This document shows positions 1 through 11,092 of a stretch of DNA of 64,000 bases, in pieces (the first letter of the stretch is position 1; the number at the start of each line of letters is the position of its first letter). The notes beneath the pieces were generated by a model, which saw nothing but the letters and a program-made list of their open reading frames with translations, did no database searches and was not told the DNA's origin. Made by a program: the position numbers and the translations under genes. The stretch is from Sycon ciliatum. Lineage: Eukaryota; Porifera; Calcarea; Leucosolenida; Sycettidae. The stretch lies in NCBI RefSeq assembly GCF_964019385.1, contig NC_088647.1, positions 5,847,075-5,911,074 on the forward strand. The letters are read 5' to 3'.

Positions 1-51
1 TCCAGTAACTTTCTGGCGCATACATATAAAAAATTTAAAAAAAGAATGTAT

Positions 52-123
52 GTTTCCACCCGGGATCGAACCGGGGACCTTTCGCGTGTTAGGCGAACGT
101 GATAACCGCTACACTATGGAAAC
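52..123 (-). tRNA. tRNA-Val (anticodon AAC)
   Basis: The reverse strand reads a complete 72-nt cloverleaf: acceptor GTTTCCA paired with TGGAAAC, A box TAGTGTAGCGGTTATCACG, anticodon loop CCTAACAC with AAC, and T arm with GGTTCGATCC. This is the animal tRNA-Val(AAC) pattern. No intron; CCA is not encoded. Confidence 0.95.
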
Positions 124-1026
124 GCAGCTGTTCCTCCAATAGGATAACCTACCTGACATATGTTACATTCAAGACCCCAAAAGCATGCAACTGTGATCTC
201 TTTTCTGCCTTCACTATATCATGCATGTATATCAGCACACTCCAGAAAATCAAACACCACACTTTCCCTGTAGTTTGAGACCGACTTTCGTACGGAAAAG
301 AACTGAAGTTACTAGTACCAGAACGACTCATGCAAGAATGGCTCTGCAGGTATGAGAGATAGTGGTTTGGAGTGCATGAATACAGGGCGTGGTGCAGGCA
401 AATACACAGCACGCTGAGCACCAACCCATACTCACAGTTGCAGACTGTTAGCTCTGGAGTCTTGACGTCACGAAGAGTCCATACCCAAGTCATTCCTAGG
501 GTTCCCAGTAAAAAGGCAATGCCTGTTGGGAGTTCCCTAGTAAAATAATAAAATTAATTCTACTACTACTACCCAGGGATATCAGCAACTGTACTAATTA
601 TGGGTCAGTGCCTGCTGCTCTGCCTTCATTACGTAGCTTGTCTGCATCGCGCCCTGTGCTCATGCACCCAACAACCACAATCTCTTGTGCCAGCGAGCAC
701 ACCCGTTTTGGCTTGATACACTTCAGTCCGGGCGCAATTAATAGATTCTGAATGCACATACTTCGGTCCAGTTCGAAAGCTAGTTTCCAACAGCAGGGAG
801 AGTGTGGTGCTTTCTGAAGTGCGCACATAAAGCTGCATGAGGTAATCAAGGAGGGCCTTTAAAGGCAGTGAGCAGAGCACCTGTCCCATTGAAAAGAGAT
901 CACGGTTGAAAACTTGCATCCAACATGCATAGTTGGGGGGTAGCATACTGGCATAGCACACCACCTTTGATTTAATTTCTCAGATTTGATTGGGAGCTTT
1001 GTCCACTCCCTGCATACTTCTATTTT
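124..1026. other. No gene recognised
   Basis: Short open frames on both strands have no recognisable domain and no splice logic. The only structure seen is a small inverted element at about 495-543 (CTAGGGTTCCC facing GGGAGTTCCCTAG). A related copy in the opposite orientation lies at about 43969-44008 in a receptor intron. Confidence 0.5.
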
Positions 1027-1057
1027 CACAAGAGAGAGATTGAAAGCTTCGTTACAA

Positions 1058-1570
1058 CTAGTGGTGAAACGAATATCAAAACCCAGTAGCCGAATATTCT
1101 TTGGCTTAACGAACGAACGAACGAATATTCTTTCGTTAACACGGATGACATCACACACCCTCCTCTCAGTCATTTTATTGGATATTGTCACTATTATTAA
1201 GCATGACAAACGAGGGCACATATTTCTCCATCATCTCTAGGTCAATTTTCACAAAATCCCCAGCTGAAGTGCATTTTACACGCTCAAAAAACAGCTCAAG
1301 AGACGTGATTTTTCGTTCGACCGCCATAACTCCATTCCAGGACCTCGGATCGCGTCCGGGTTGCTTCGAGACGACAGCTGAGAGTTTTCTAATGCCGATG
1401 GAACTTTCGATGAAGTGGTTCGGTCAAGTATTCGCGAAGTTACGGAAGTTTGAAGTCGCCTGGTAAACTCTGCATACCCAGTTAGCGAATATTCGCCATG
1501 AGAAATATTCGTTCGAATGTGACAAACCGAACGAACATTCGAATATTCGGTATATTCGTTTCACCACTAG
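1058..1570. mobile_element. MITE with CTAGTGGTGAAACGAATAT ends
   Basis: The terminal inverted repeat CTAGTGGTGAAACGAATAT at 1058 is matched by its reverse complement ending at 1570. The interior is rich in CGAATATTCG repeats and has no coding capacity. I could not see a clear target duplication. It sits inside an older inverted repeat: CACAAGAGAGAGATTG near 1027-1042 is answered by its complement near 1648-1664. Confidence 0.6.
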
Positions 1571-1573
1571 AAC

Positions 1574-1615
1574 TTACAACTCGGAGTTTCACGTATTACT
1601 ACGATCATCAGGCAA
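1574..1615 (-). ncRNA. Hammerhead ribozyme motif 1
   Basis: On the minus strand CUGAUGA (1611-1605) is followed by a short stem II (CGU/ACG) and GAAA (1590-1587). Stem III is A-C-U/A-G-U closing a 3-nt CCG loop, then U17. Stem I forms four pairs (GUAA with UUGC, one wobble). All universally conserved core positions are present. Very short stem III is the style reported for Penelope-like and retrozyme hammerheads. Activity is not shown. Confidence 0.7.
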
Positions 1616-2004
1616 TACGTGAAACTCAGAGTTGCAACAAAGCTTCCAATATCTCTCTTGTGTACAAGGCTCTGCCCTACATGGGTATTGAGCACTCTTC
1701 GGACAGTGAAGCACACCACTTGACTACTTCTATTTTCATCCTTCTATTGGTTTGGAGAGACTCCCAAGATAGCAGGTATCCATTAACCTCTGGAGAATCC
1801 GAAAATACACAACACACTACATCACTCACCCGGCCGCCATCATTGAGTCCGTAATCATGATCGTCCCAGATACCCAGCACCTTAGTTCCAGACGCAAGAA
1901 ATTTCTACAGACAACACCAGCGAGGAACGGAGGAGAGAGAGTTCAGGAAACAAAGAACAGCAGCAGTCTTAGGCACACCATACATACATGTATCTCATTG
2001 GCAT

Positions 2005-2047
2005 TTTAGTTTTGGAAGAACTACAGTGTAGTTCTTCCAAAAACTAA
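2005..2047. repeat. 43-bp near-perfect hairpin
   Basis: About 20-bp arms (TTTAGTTTTGGAAGAACTAC and its complement, one extra T in the right arm) meet almost without a loop. It could be a minimal MITE remnant. No gene is nearby. Confidence 0.5.
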
Positions 2048-2742
2048 ATAAAATGTCTTTTCTTTTGGCAAGTTTCCAGCACGATCATCATTAGCAAGTT
2101 TTAGTTTCTGCCACTTTCTGGAGGAGAGATAGCAATGTTCATTTGACTACATGTATCGTGAAGTACCGCCAGAGCGCCTCGGATCGTGAGAGCGCCCCGT
2201 CTTGATTTTACAGCGAAGGAAAGGAAAATCGTATGGCAGAGTGTAATGAAGTTTATACGGTGTGAGAACCTTAGTGTACTAAGGTCACACTTAGCAGGTT
2301 TCTATGTGGAGCTCGCGTCCGCTCGAAGGTACGGATTGATTGCACAACGTGCAATGCGTGTACAAGGTTCGTGTCGTATGACCTACAGACAGCAGACCAC
2401 CTCCACAATACAACCACGAAAGCACGAGATGGTGGCGCACTCTCGCGGTACTTTACGGTACATGCCAAGCATGCCTAGGGAAGACAGCCCAAGGAATGTC
2501 CAGAACTCTATTAGGGCTGAGTCGGGTAGCATTTTCTTCACATAACAGGTTCGGGTAGTTTTCCACAGGTACCCGATCGGGTAATGTTTCCATGGTAACA
2601 CCACAATGCACCCCTTCCTTTACACACAAGGTAGACATGCGGAGTATTACATGAATTTGTACACGTGCACTGTATATGATGTCATCTGCGACTTCGGGTT
2701 TTCGGGTACTATTCTGTACCCGTCTACCCAGGGTCCTCACGG

Positions 2743-3046
2743 GTAGCACCAAGAGTACATAACCCCCCCCCAAGAGTGTGCAACACCTGATCCAGCTCTG
2801 CATAGGGTCTTGGTTGAGCGTAGTCGGATCTTCTGATGTCATGCGTACACTCCACGCCAGCGCAAGGCCGGTTTCGAGGCAGGGCACCGATTTTTTTAAT
2901 CCGAGAGTCCCCACTACTCCCCGGGTTCCCCTCAGATGTGTACGGTATTATGGCGCAAAGATCCAATTACGCTCGACCAAGACCCTATGCAGAGCTGGAT
3001 CCGGCGTTGCACACTCTGGGGGCTTATGTACTCTTGGTAGCACGGG
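2743..3046. repeat. Inverted repeat with about 90-bp arms
   Basis: The left arm contains CAAGAGTACATAACC and CTCTGCATAGGGTCTTGG; the right arm contains their complements in mirrored order (CCAAGACCCTATGCAGAG, then a TTATGTACTCTTGG stretch). A fragment of the same family (TTGCACACTCTGGGGGG...TTATGTACTC) recurs at about 10527-10558. Non-coding. Confidence 0.6.
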
Positions 3047-3175
3047 TACCCGACTACCCGTGCACACCACTAAAATCTATGTAAACACATGTGTGGCAAT
3101 ACTAGTGGTCAGGAGCATAGCCCGGGGTGGGTTCAAAGTGGCTCCCAGCTATCTGGGCTCTATACGGCTAACAAG

Positions 3176-3400
3176 TTAAAGGGGAAGTACACCCTAAAAT
3201 CAAATTTTCACCAGTTGTAGTCTTCGGGGTGCTGAGTCAAATGGTCTTGGTCCGAGGAAGCTGAAACGCTCCCTTCCTCCTTTATTTCCAATCGAACTCG
3301 CGCACGTCCACTGCGTCCTACTAGATAGGGATTTGTATGCAAAAAGTCACTAAAAGCGCTGTTTCGTTCTTATAAAAGCACGGATGACCGCGGTTGGCAG
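3176..3400 (+). mobile_element. TTAA-element end fragment, same family as 18426-19286
   Basis: TTAA then AGGGGAAGTACACCC starts a stretch that matches the left arm of the 18426-19286 MITE over about 220 bp, including the TTGTAGTCTTC and TATAAAAGCACGG segments. No second terminus is visible downstream, so this is a one-ended or truncated copy. The TTAAAGGGG terminus resembles the TTAAAGGRR ends known for T2/Kolobok elements. Confidence 0.65.
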
Positions 3401-4278
3401 GCGCGTGCCCCGTATGGGTTCCTGGGTGCCCGGAACCCCCCACCCCCCTTCTTTTTTCGCCAGTCTTGGTTACCGGGACAAAATCAGGGAGTCGACTTCA
3501 GCGGCTTTGAGTTTGTTCGCGGTGCATGCATGCACCATGCACTGCACTGCGCTCCGCGCCGCGTGCGAGGTGTTACTACATGTATACGGTACATGTATGA
3601 ATCTCGAGAATGGTATCTTCTCGACGGCAGAGCGCAGCGACAGAGGCGAGAAGTATTTTCTCGTCACAGCGGTTTTTTCTCGTGTTTTTTTCTCACAAGT
3701 GAGCAGTCATCTGATCAATTTCTTTTTACTCGTACATCTTCACATGTTCTCTAAACCGCTGCGCATGAGCACGACTGGCCAGTCGTCTCGAGGTACCCAC
3801 CCTCCCTCCCTGCTTTTTGTACTTGTCAGATTAGTCACTTGGGGTTTTACACCCGGTTTTTTCCCTCAAAAAAATAATGCGTCCGTCGGCGCGAGGGTTT
3901 TTTCCCGGCTGGCTCGGCCCAGACGAATTAATTTGACGGTCCCAAGTGGTGCTTCTGGTTTTCGGTCGTTGCTCTCTCAGTTGCTGCCATTGCGTTGCTT
4001 TCATAGAATATCCATGTGCTCTGTCCCTTCTTCCGCTATTCTACAATTCCGCATCCTTCCATGTAAAAGAACGTGGTGTCACACTTCTGGCCCTCCTAAC
4101 CGCAATATAAATGTGCTGTTGTTTGGTGTGTAGCGAGTGTGGCTTATCGCTGTGCGAGAACTGTTAGTGTTGCGCGATATGCGGGGACTGAGTCAGGTGG
4201 GGAAAATAATTATTGATTTCGGAAATCATCTATCGAGAATTTTCAAGTGGCACTTGTACCTGACTGTTGTCCAAGAGG
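3401..4278 (+). other. No gene recognised
   Basis: A 249-codon open frame (3384-4133) crosses this stretch, but its composition (low-complexity F, S, R, C) matches no family and it begins inside the TTAA-element fragment. It may be the 5' flank of the hAT element that follows. Confidence 0.4.
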
Positions 4279-6259
4279 ATGTCCTCCAAAAAACAGTCTA
4301 CACACTCCTCCTGGTGGAGAAAATCAGCCAGGAAAGAGTCAGAGGAACCTGTGAATGTACCAGACGATAGTAGTACTGGGTCTAGTTCTTGTGACTCGTC
4401 CCCTCGTTCCCCTCCTGCCAAGCGCTTTTTTCGCTCCAGATCCAAGCCCTTCTGCTGCATTAATTTTGCCTGTGTGAGTGAAACCGAAAATGTCGAGCAA
4501 GACATAGATCATTCAGACGTAGGTAAACTGTATGACAGTGGCACTGGTAGATGGAAACGTGAGCCACGGGCGTTGGACTTCCAAGAAAAGTTCGGATTTG
4601 CTTCAGCGAAGTGCAACCCATCATCATCTGTGGAGTTCCCTATTCGTAACTTGTGTGGCAAGAAGAGGAAGTTGCAATCCAGTTGGTGTGACCTATTTCC
4701 AGGGTTGATATACTCACCCAGTCAGGATGCAGCGCTCTGCTTGCCATGCGTATTGTTTGCTGTGAGTAGCCAAACGTTTGGCACTCTATCCCGCAAGCCG
4801 TACTTGAACTGGAATAAGGCCAAGTCTGACTTCCAGACTCATGATGGGAATACCTGTCATGTCACTGCCATGACCCGGTTTCTACGAGTTTGTTGTGATT
4901 GCCAAACACAAGCGCCAAGATGTTGCCATTCAACGTGTGTCTGAGCACTCCTGGCAAGTCAATGAGAACCTAAGCATGTTGCCATCTGTTGTGCCGACAA
5001 CAGTAGTGTTTTGTGCAAGACAGAACATCCCTTTTCGCGGTCATCGCAATGAAGCTCATGCAGCTGCCGGAAGTGGTGAAGGGAATCCTGGGAACTTACC
5101 GGCTTTGATGAAATTCCGTGCAGCTGCTGGGGATCCCCATTGCCAAGCAGACAACACCTTTTACAAGGTTCGAGCAGGTGGCAAGCCCGTACGCTACTCC
5201 AGCAGTCGCATCCAGAATGACCTCATTGAATGCTCTGGAGCAGTTTTGCTGGAGTCGATAATAGCGGAGGTCAAGGTTAGTCCATTTTTCAGTGTCCTGG
5301 CAGACGAGACAAGTGATTGTGCCAACCTAGAGCAAATGCCAATTGTCTTGCGATTTGTTGACATGGCTTCTAACATCTGTGAGGAGTTTGTTGGATTTGC
5401 CTTGTGCGATGAAGGAACATCTGGTGCTTGCCTCTCAGCCGTCATCCTGTCATTTCTGGAGAAGCTTGGACTGGATTCGAAAAAGCTCCGAGGCCAGGGA
5501 TATGACGGAGCTGGCAACATGGCAGGGATATGACGGAGCTGGCAACATGGCAGGGATATGACGGAGCTGGCAACATGGCAGGGATATGACGGAGCTGGCA
5601 ACATGGCAGGGATATGACGGAGCTGGCAACATGGCAGGCAGGTTGTTAGGCTGTGCTACTATGATTGCCCAGCAATACCCCAAGGCCATCTACGTTCACT
5701 GCTCATCCCATGCATTGAATCTTTGTGTCATGCAGACATCAAAGCTGTCAGCAGTCTCCAACATGTGGACAGTTCTCCGGGACGTTTGTATATTTTTCAA
5801 ATATAGTCCCAAGCGACATGGCCTCCTAGCATCCATCATCAGCAGGAATGCCACTGACGCCAACTCCGACCGCACAAGGAAGCTCGTCGACCTTTGTAAG
5901 ACAAGTTGGGTGGCCCAGAGCACATCTCTGGTGACATAATTTCGACGCATGTTCACGGATGTGGTGGAGACTTTTGAGACTATCAGCCATGCGCCAAGAG
6001 CTTCATGGAACGCGGAGTCTCAGGCAGCTGCATCATCTTTGCTCCGAGCAATCACGGATTTCAACTTAATTGCAGTCTTCACTATCACAGCTGAAGTCAT
6101 GGCATACATGCATGGCCTCACTGTGCCATTGCAATCCTCCTCACTTGACATTGTCAGTACCTACGAGCAAGTGCAACACGTGAGGTATCAGATAGCTGAG
6201 TGCAGAGTTGATGCTCGCCATACCGCTTGGTTTGCCAAAGCAACTGAAATGGCTAACGA
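4279..6259 (+). pseudogene. hAT-type transposase (TTF zinc finger + DUF4371), broken
   Basis: Four consecutive open segments together resemble the hAT-derived ZMYM/52-kDa-repressor-like transposases. The first (ATG 4279 to 4944) has a basic, Ser-rich N-terminus and a TTF-type zinc finger with SWCDLFPGLIYS and ALCLPCVLF. The second (about 4880-5533) has the DUF4371 features SSRIQNDLIE, FFSVLADETSD and KLRGQGYDGAGNM. The third and fourth (5586-5939 and 5949-6314) continue with ALNLCVMQ, the CKTSWVA block and the helical stretch after it. Lesions: a frameshift near 4880-4890, the 28-bp tandem expansion at 5496-5635, and an in-frame stop at 5937-5939. Family similarity stops at about 6259, where GAG is followed by GTATGTACT, either a splice donor or the edge of the next insertion. 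The hATC dimerisation domain is absent here; a fragment of that type lies at 14912-15227. Terminal repeats were not found. Confidence 0.85.
5496..5635 (+). repeat. 28-bp unit repeated five times inside the transposase
   Basis: Five identical copies of a 28-bp unit (AGGGATATGACGG... to ...CAACATGGC) start at 5496, 5524, 5552, 5580 and 5608. The unit encodes the conserved GYDGAGNM hAT motif. The four extra units add 112 bp, one more than a multiple of three, which explains the frame change between the flanking open segments. Confidence 0.95.
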
Positions 6260-6307
6260 GGTATGTACTAATATCCACCATAGAATGTGCATGATCTTCG
6301 TGACATA

Positions 6308-6790
6308 TTTGTAAGTTCACTGATTATTATTCTCAACCAGCTCTCAAGCCACGTCGATAGATCCGCTATCGGCCTCTATAGAGACGATGGACTGGCCGCT
6401 CTCAAGGACACTAGCCCACAGGCTGCAGACCGCCTTAGGAAAAAGCTGATGGAAATCTTCAAGCGCTTCGACCTAAGAATTACCATCGAAGCGAACTTGA
6501 AGGTGGAGGATTTCTTAGATGTCACGATGAACCTGGACACAGGGAAATTTCAACCCTTCCGAAAGCCAAATGACCACCCGCTCTATGTCAGCAAGCAGTC
6601 CAATCACCCGCCTGGGATCACCAACAACATCCCTGCTGTTGTCAACAAGCGCCTTTCCACTATATCAAGCGACGCCGAGGCACTCAACCATGCAGCCCCG
6701 GTGTACCAGACCGCTTTAAAGGCCAATGGATACAATGAAGTGCTGAGCTTTCAGCCCGAGGTACATGAGCAGAGGGGCAGGAAGAACCGC
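6308..6790 (+). pseudogene. Reverse transcriptase C-terminal fragment, Penelope-like type
   Basis: The frame carries SAIGLYRDDGLAAL, a Y-x-D-D-type reverse transcriptase palm motif. It is followed by the thumb-side blocks FLDVTMNLDTGKFQPFRKPN, PLYVSKQSNHPP and VNKRLSTISSDAE. These blocks are typical of Penelope-like and related animal retroelement RTs; the exact clade is an inference. The N-terminal fingers/palm and any endonuclease are missing. It begins within 50 bp of the end of hAT similarity on the same strand, so one element is probably inserted in the other. The frame runs to a stop at 6869-6871 after an unrelated low-complexity tail. Confidence 0.65.
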
Positions 6791-6871
6791 AGCCGGAAGG
6801 TCATATGGAATGGCGGTATTTTCAAGTATATAATACTATTATTATACTACATCTACTTGTACTATGATTGA

Positions 6872-7483
6872 CTGGCTGTACAATACAAGTTATTTTCTGC
6901 GATGTGAGGCCGCTTTCGGGACATATTTTATTACTCCTGGCATTGTTTTTCCTGTTGTTGGTTTGTTGCAGAACAAATGCAGGATTTTGCTTCATTTTTT
7001 GAAATTTTTCACCTGGTTTTCAGAGAGAAACTAATGGAATAACCTGTTTTTCAGAGAAAACTAATGAAATCACCTGGCTCCCAGGTAAGCCATGAACCAG
7101 CTGGCATACACTCCTAGTGCTGCCCGTGCAAACGTGGCTGTTGGTTGAAAGAACAAACCTTTGAATGAAAGATATTATTCTCAAACTACCACCATGGCAC
7201 ACTACTAGTAATTTGAAGTGGCTATCTGAAAAGAAACCCCAAGAACTTATCGAACCATGGACGCAAAGAAAATGAACACAGCACTGAACTAGAGAAATAG
7301 CCACTTTGTTTAAAATCCCAGTTGCCCGTGTTGTCTCTCTATATGCTACGGCTCTCTGTTATCCGCTGACCAGGGAGCTAGCATCATTCACATGCTCTAG
7401 AATTACAAACTGCACACCACACTCACGCACTCCAGCACTGCAAACCGCACGTCACTCACACTCACATACACAAACAACAGCTA
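6872..7483. other. No gene recognised
   Basis: AT-rich sequence with short direct similarity TCAGAGA(G)AAACTAATG(G)AAT repeated at about 7021 and 7052. No domain-bearing frame and no terminal repeats were seen. Confidence 0.4.
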
Positions 7484-7554
7484 CTACTGCACACACACAC
7501 ACATGCACACACGCACACACACACACACACACGCATGCACGCACACACACACAT
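7484..7554. repeat. (CA)n microsatellite
   Basis: Interrupted CA/ACAC tract with CATG interruptions. Apparent His-Thr reading frames here are translation of the repeat. Confidence 0.95.
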
Positions 7555-7871
7555 GACATACCGAGTATTCCGGGTGACGTGCCTGCTCAGCGTACTTCTC
7601 TCTCACCGCCTCGATCGTATTCGGCCGCCAGATCAGTGGCAGAACACGATTATCGCCGTACACAGCTAGAAAAGACAGTCGGCAATGCAGTACAGTACAG
7701 AACTAGAGCTCAGCTACTTCAGTTGAGGAGAGAAAGGTGGCGAGGTAGAGAACATGGGTGCCGTCCTCACTAATTTCGAGCTCATTGAAACAAGAGCTCT
7801 CTAAGTCTAACATCAACTGCCCATACAGTCAGACTCGGATGTTCTGTTAATAATCAAATCTCCTGTGGTCT

Positions 7872-8080
7872 ATAGATGATATGCCAAATAACGTGCAACT
7901 AGACTTGGGAGGGCATTGCAGAGTAGTTGCATACAAAGTTCAAAGTTGTACGGGTACCTGTGACTAGTATTCCTGCAGAGCTCAGGGCCTACCGGGTACA
8001 CACTGTAGTATAATGTGTATGCAACTTGTGTGCGATGCCCTCTCAAGTCTAGTTGCACGTTATTTGGCCTATCATCTATT
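7872..8080. repeat. Palindromic MITE-like repeat
   Basis: ATAGATGATATGCC and AACGTGCAACTAGACTTG on the left are mirrored by CAAGTCTAGTTGCACGTT and GGCCTATCATCTAT on the right, giving arms of roughly 70 bp around a central 60 bp. No coding capacity; no target duplication identified. Confidence 0.6.
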
Positions 8081-8282
8081 GCACAGCCAGCACTGTTTAT
8101 TGATGTACACGCACACTCCAACACAGCCATGCACGTACACATCAGGCAAGAGCTCTCATCAGCCGCTGAACAATCTCTCCACTCTTGCATCCCCAAACTC
8201 CCGGGCATGGTTCATCATCGGGTGGTACAAAAAAAGACTGACTGAGGAATACGGTAGATATTGTATTTACGGGACTAAACTA

Positions 8283-9132
8283 CTGTAATAGCAGACATTT
8301 TCGGTGGCGTAATATTTTCGGTTTTCTCCAAAATCGGCAGTTCGGTGGAGGGGAATTTTCGGTAAAACCCGTTTTCCAGGTAAGTGTACTGCATGTATAC
8401 AGTACCGGTAGTACCGAAATTTTCGGTAAAACCCGTTTTCCAGGTAAGTGTACTACATGTTTGTTTGTTTGTATTCTTTATTTAGAGTGGGAAGTCCAAA
8501 ACAGGCCCTAGCCTAATAACAATGGTCCCACTAGTGAGGGAATGCTGTATATCTGTGCATAAGGATTAGTGAGTGTAACAGCAACTACAGTCCATTCAGA
8601 AAAAAATGAACTTCTAGCTTTTGGCCATAAATGGGTCAAACGTTGAGTTTTTTTAGAATTTTTTTCTGCAATCCTCTATGGAATCCTCTTCCAATTATGT
8701 TTCTGAAGTTATTTTCTCCAAAAAGCAAGCCATAACAAGAATAGGATTTCGGCCAGGTTTTGCCCCCAAAGCATTGAATTGGGAAAAACCATAAAAATCC
8801 AGGCCGTTTGACCCCGTCTGCAACAGTGCATTGTGCGGTTCGAACCCCAGTTCAGGTACCCTTTTTGGACCCTTTTTCAAATTTCAAATTTCGCAGCACT
8901 GCACTGTGTACGATGAAATCACGAAAAATCGCCAAATACGGGAGCTCGCCAGAGCCAGAGCCCATCTTTTTATGAATGGACTGTAGTAGGGAAAGAAAAT
9001 GAGAGAAGAAAAACAACTCATGTATACAGTATCGGTTGTAATGAAAATTTCGGTGCGTTTTATTATCGGTAAAAATTGTCGGCACCGAAGTTACCGAAAA
9101 TAAAACACCGCAGAAAATTTCTGCTTTTACAG
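8283..9132. mobile_element. TA-flanked MITE with CTGTAATAGCAGA ends
   Basis: TA then CTGTAATAGCAGACATTTTC on the left faces GAAAATTTCTGCTTTTACAG then TA on the right. Internal TTCGGTAAAACCC blocks are directly repeated at about 8350 and 8411, and mirrored GGTAAAAATTGTCGG/ accgaaa segments lie near the right end. A second MITE (8588-8983) is inserted in it. The ends resemble those of 15230-15438 (CTGTAAATCAAC). Tc1/mariner-type by TA duplication; the superfamily is an inference. Confidence 0.6.
8588..8983. mobile_element. TA-flanked MITE with CAGTCCATTCA ends (copy 1)
   Basis: TA-CAGTCCATTCA at the left and TGAATGGACTG-TA at the right. The same terminus occurs in the elements at 29774-30096 and, more diverged, at 55780-56032, although their interiors differ. 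Nested in the 8283-9132 element. Confidence 0.7.
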
Positions 9133-9857
9133 TAGATGCTTGTGGGACTAAAACGCCATTCATACATCATTCCGCGTACGGGAACGCTTCGTGCGACGGT
9201 TGTGCGATGGGCCTAAACAAGTCGAGCTCAGGCATTTCGCCGTGACGGGCATTGCAACGCGCTTCCCTTACGCGAAACGAAGTATGAATCAGGCTTGAGG
9301 TGCCACTCCCGGGCTGCACATTCCCGGCACGGCAATGCTCATAACAACCCCCTTGCCTGGATGGAATTGCATGAAAGCTTCTACAGTTATCGAAAACATT
9401 ATGATTGTGTGCGCAGAACAACACCATGAGTCCAGAACTATAGCTTTGCATTTGTATTGTATTTATGGATTCTCCACAGGCCTTAGCCTAAATCGAGGGA
9501 GTCTCCGTTTCTGCCTCAGTTTCTTACAATTCAACCGGTAATGACCGGGTATGCACTTTTCAACCGCAAAACAGCAACACCGGGACAGACTGACCAGAGA
9601 GGCTCATCATCGGCACAAGGACTAGCGAATATTATTGTAATGAAAAAGCAAACGTGCTCGTACTCACCATCTCCTAGCCAGAGAAAAAACCCAGGCTTCT
9701 CAGCCTCAATGTGCTTCCATAGTGGTTGCGGACTTGATCCTTGACTGCAGTGCGACATTACCGTGAAGGCACGACAGGACACACGTATCACATGCACATG
9801 CAAAGAGTGCGCACGTATGCACAGACACACACAGTGACACACATACATACTTCGAAG

Positions 9858-9901
<44 letters not shown>

Positions 9902-10249
9902 TATATACGTGCAAACTGACACACATATACACACAAATACACACATACACACACATACACACACATACACACACACACACCAAACATAAATTCAAGCAGG
10001 TATCAGACAGCAAGACTTTCGTTCCCTTAGTGTATGCATTTGTCTTCTTGTTGCTGTTTTTTATGCATATGGGGCTATTTTTTTGCTGTTAAATTCCCAC
10101 AAAACAAGTCTTGCAAATTATTGTGAATTTACTGTAAAATCAGCGCAAATGTTTCCCAGTTTACAATGTATTTACAAACCAAGGAGAGGGTGTGAATATT
10201 GCAGCATCCTCTGACTTTCTGCCCTTTCGACACACAACCGCCATTTAAA
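9133..10249. other. No gene; (CA)n tract at 9857-9981
   Basis: No supported coding frame. A long interrupted CA/ACACAT tract at about 9857-9981 creates Cys-Val and His-Thr pseudo-frames on both strands. The flanks look like ordinary intergenic sequence. Confidence 0.5.
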
Positions 10250-10473
10250 AAAAATGAAAATGTGTGCATTTTTATCGGTACCTGGTAAAATGCAGTACGA
10301 AAAAGCCTGAAATGTGTGTGTCTGACATGAACTTGGCATGGCAACATGCCTCTGAAATGAGGTTGAAATAATAATGGAACAGTCTCCAATAAAGGACCGT
10401 CTCCATTAATAGCACGGGGCAGAGGTACATTGAAAAAATAAAGGACCGTGCTTATATTAGAGATAATACGGTA
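10250..10473 (-). mobile_element. Fragment of TACCGTATTATC-family MITE
   Basis: Reading the minus strand from 10473 gives TTACCGTATTATCTCTAATA, then a CACGGTCCTTTATTTTTTC block and GAGGCATGTTGCCATGCC. The same order is found on the plus strand at 13873-14060. This copy lacks a visible second terminus. Confidence 0.65.
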
Positions 10474-10824
10474 ATAATAATGACGTCAACTTGAAATCCT
10501 GCCAGGACGGCACTGATATAGTGGAGTTGCACACTCTGGGGGGGGGTTATGTACTCTCTTAAAGAAATATTGGCAACCCTTCCATTTATTCTGTGCAGCT
10601 GAGAGCCCGTTCGTGGAACGTAGAACGGAGGTGTTTTCCATATCTTATGTGCTGGCATGGCTGGTTCGTGTGATATCATGATGCATAAAAAAATTTGATA
10701 ACCGCAATCAATAAAACTAGCTGAACCGACATTTGTGTACTTTATTCATGCAATGTAAAAACGGTGGAGACGATGTGCAATAAAACGATGAAAATATGAA
10801 GAAATGGTGTAGGGAAAAAATATG

Positions 10825-10862
10825 GATTCAAACAAGTTTTCGTACAACACTCATCAGGAATC
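10825..10862 (-). ncRNA. Hammerhead ribozyme motif, left arm of palindrome
   Basis: This is the mirror copy of the motif at 12604-12641: stem I GAUUC/GAAUC, CUGAUGA (10857-10851), two-pair stem II with loop, GAAA, stem III AAC/GUU with a UU loop, and U at the cleavage position. All conserved core bases are present. Confidence 0.8.
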
Positions 10863-11092
10863 GTCGTTATACTAAAGGACACTGAAACAAAAATTGAACT
10901 ATTATAGAAAATCTAAGTTAGAGAAATAACACTAAGAGCAACAGCAGTGAAATTTACAAGTGTGAATTTTAACAATCAAAGCGAGAAATGAACAAAGGAG
11001 AAAGGAAGAAAAGACAACGTGATAACACATAACAGCAGTACATTACACCTAGAACATTAACGGCCAAGCTTGGCCGCACTAAACACGACACG

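Noticed and set aside
3384-4133. 249-codon open frame upstream of the hAT transposase
   Set aside because: It starts inside a TTAA-element fragment, has no recognisable domain and no codon pattern like the real genes; probably chance.
9531-10013. Cys-Val-rich 160-codon minus frame
   Set aside because: Translation of a CA microsatellite; same for 58704-59102 and 58816-59214.
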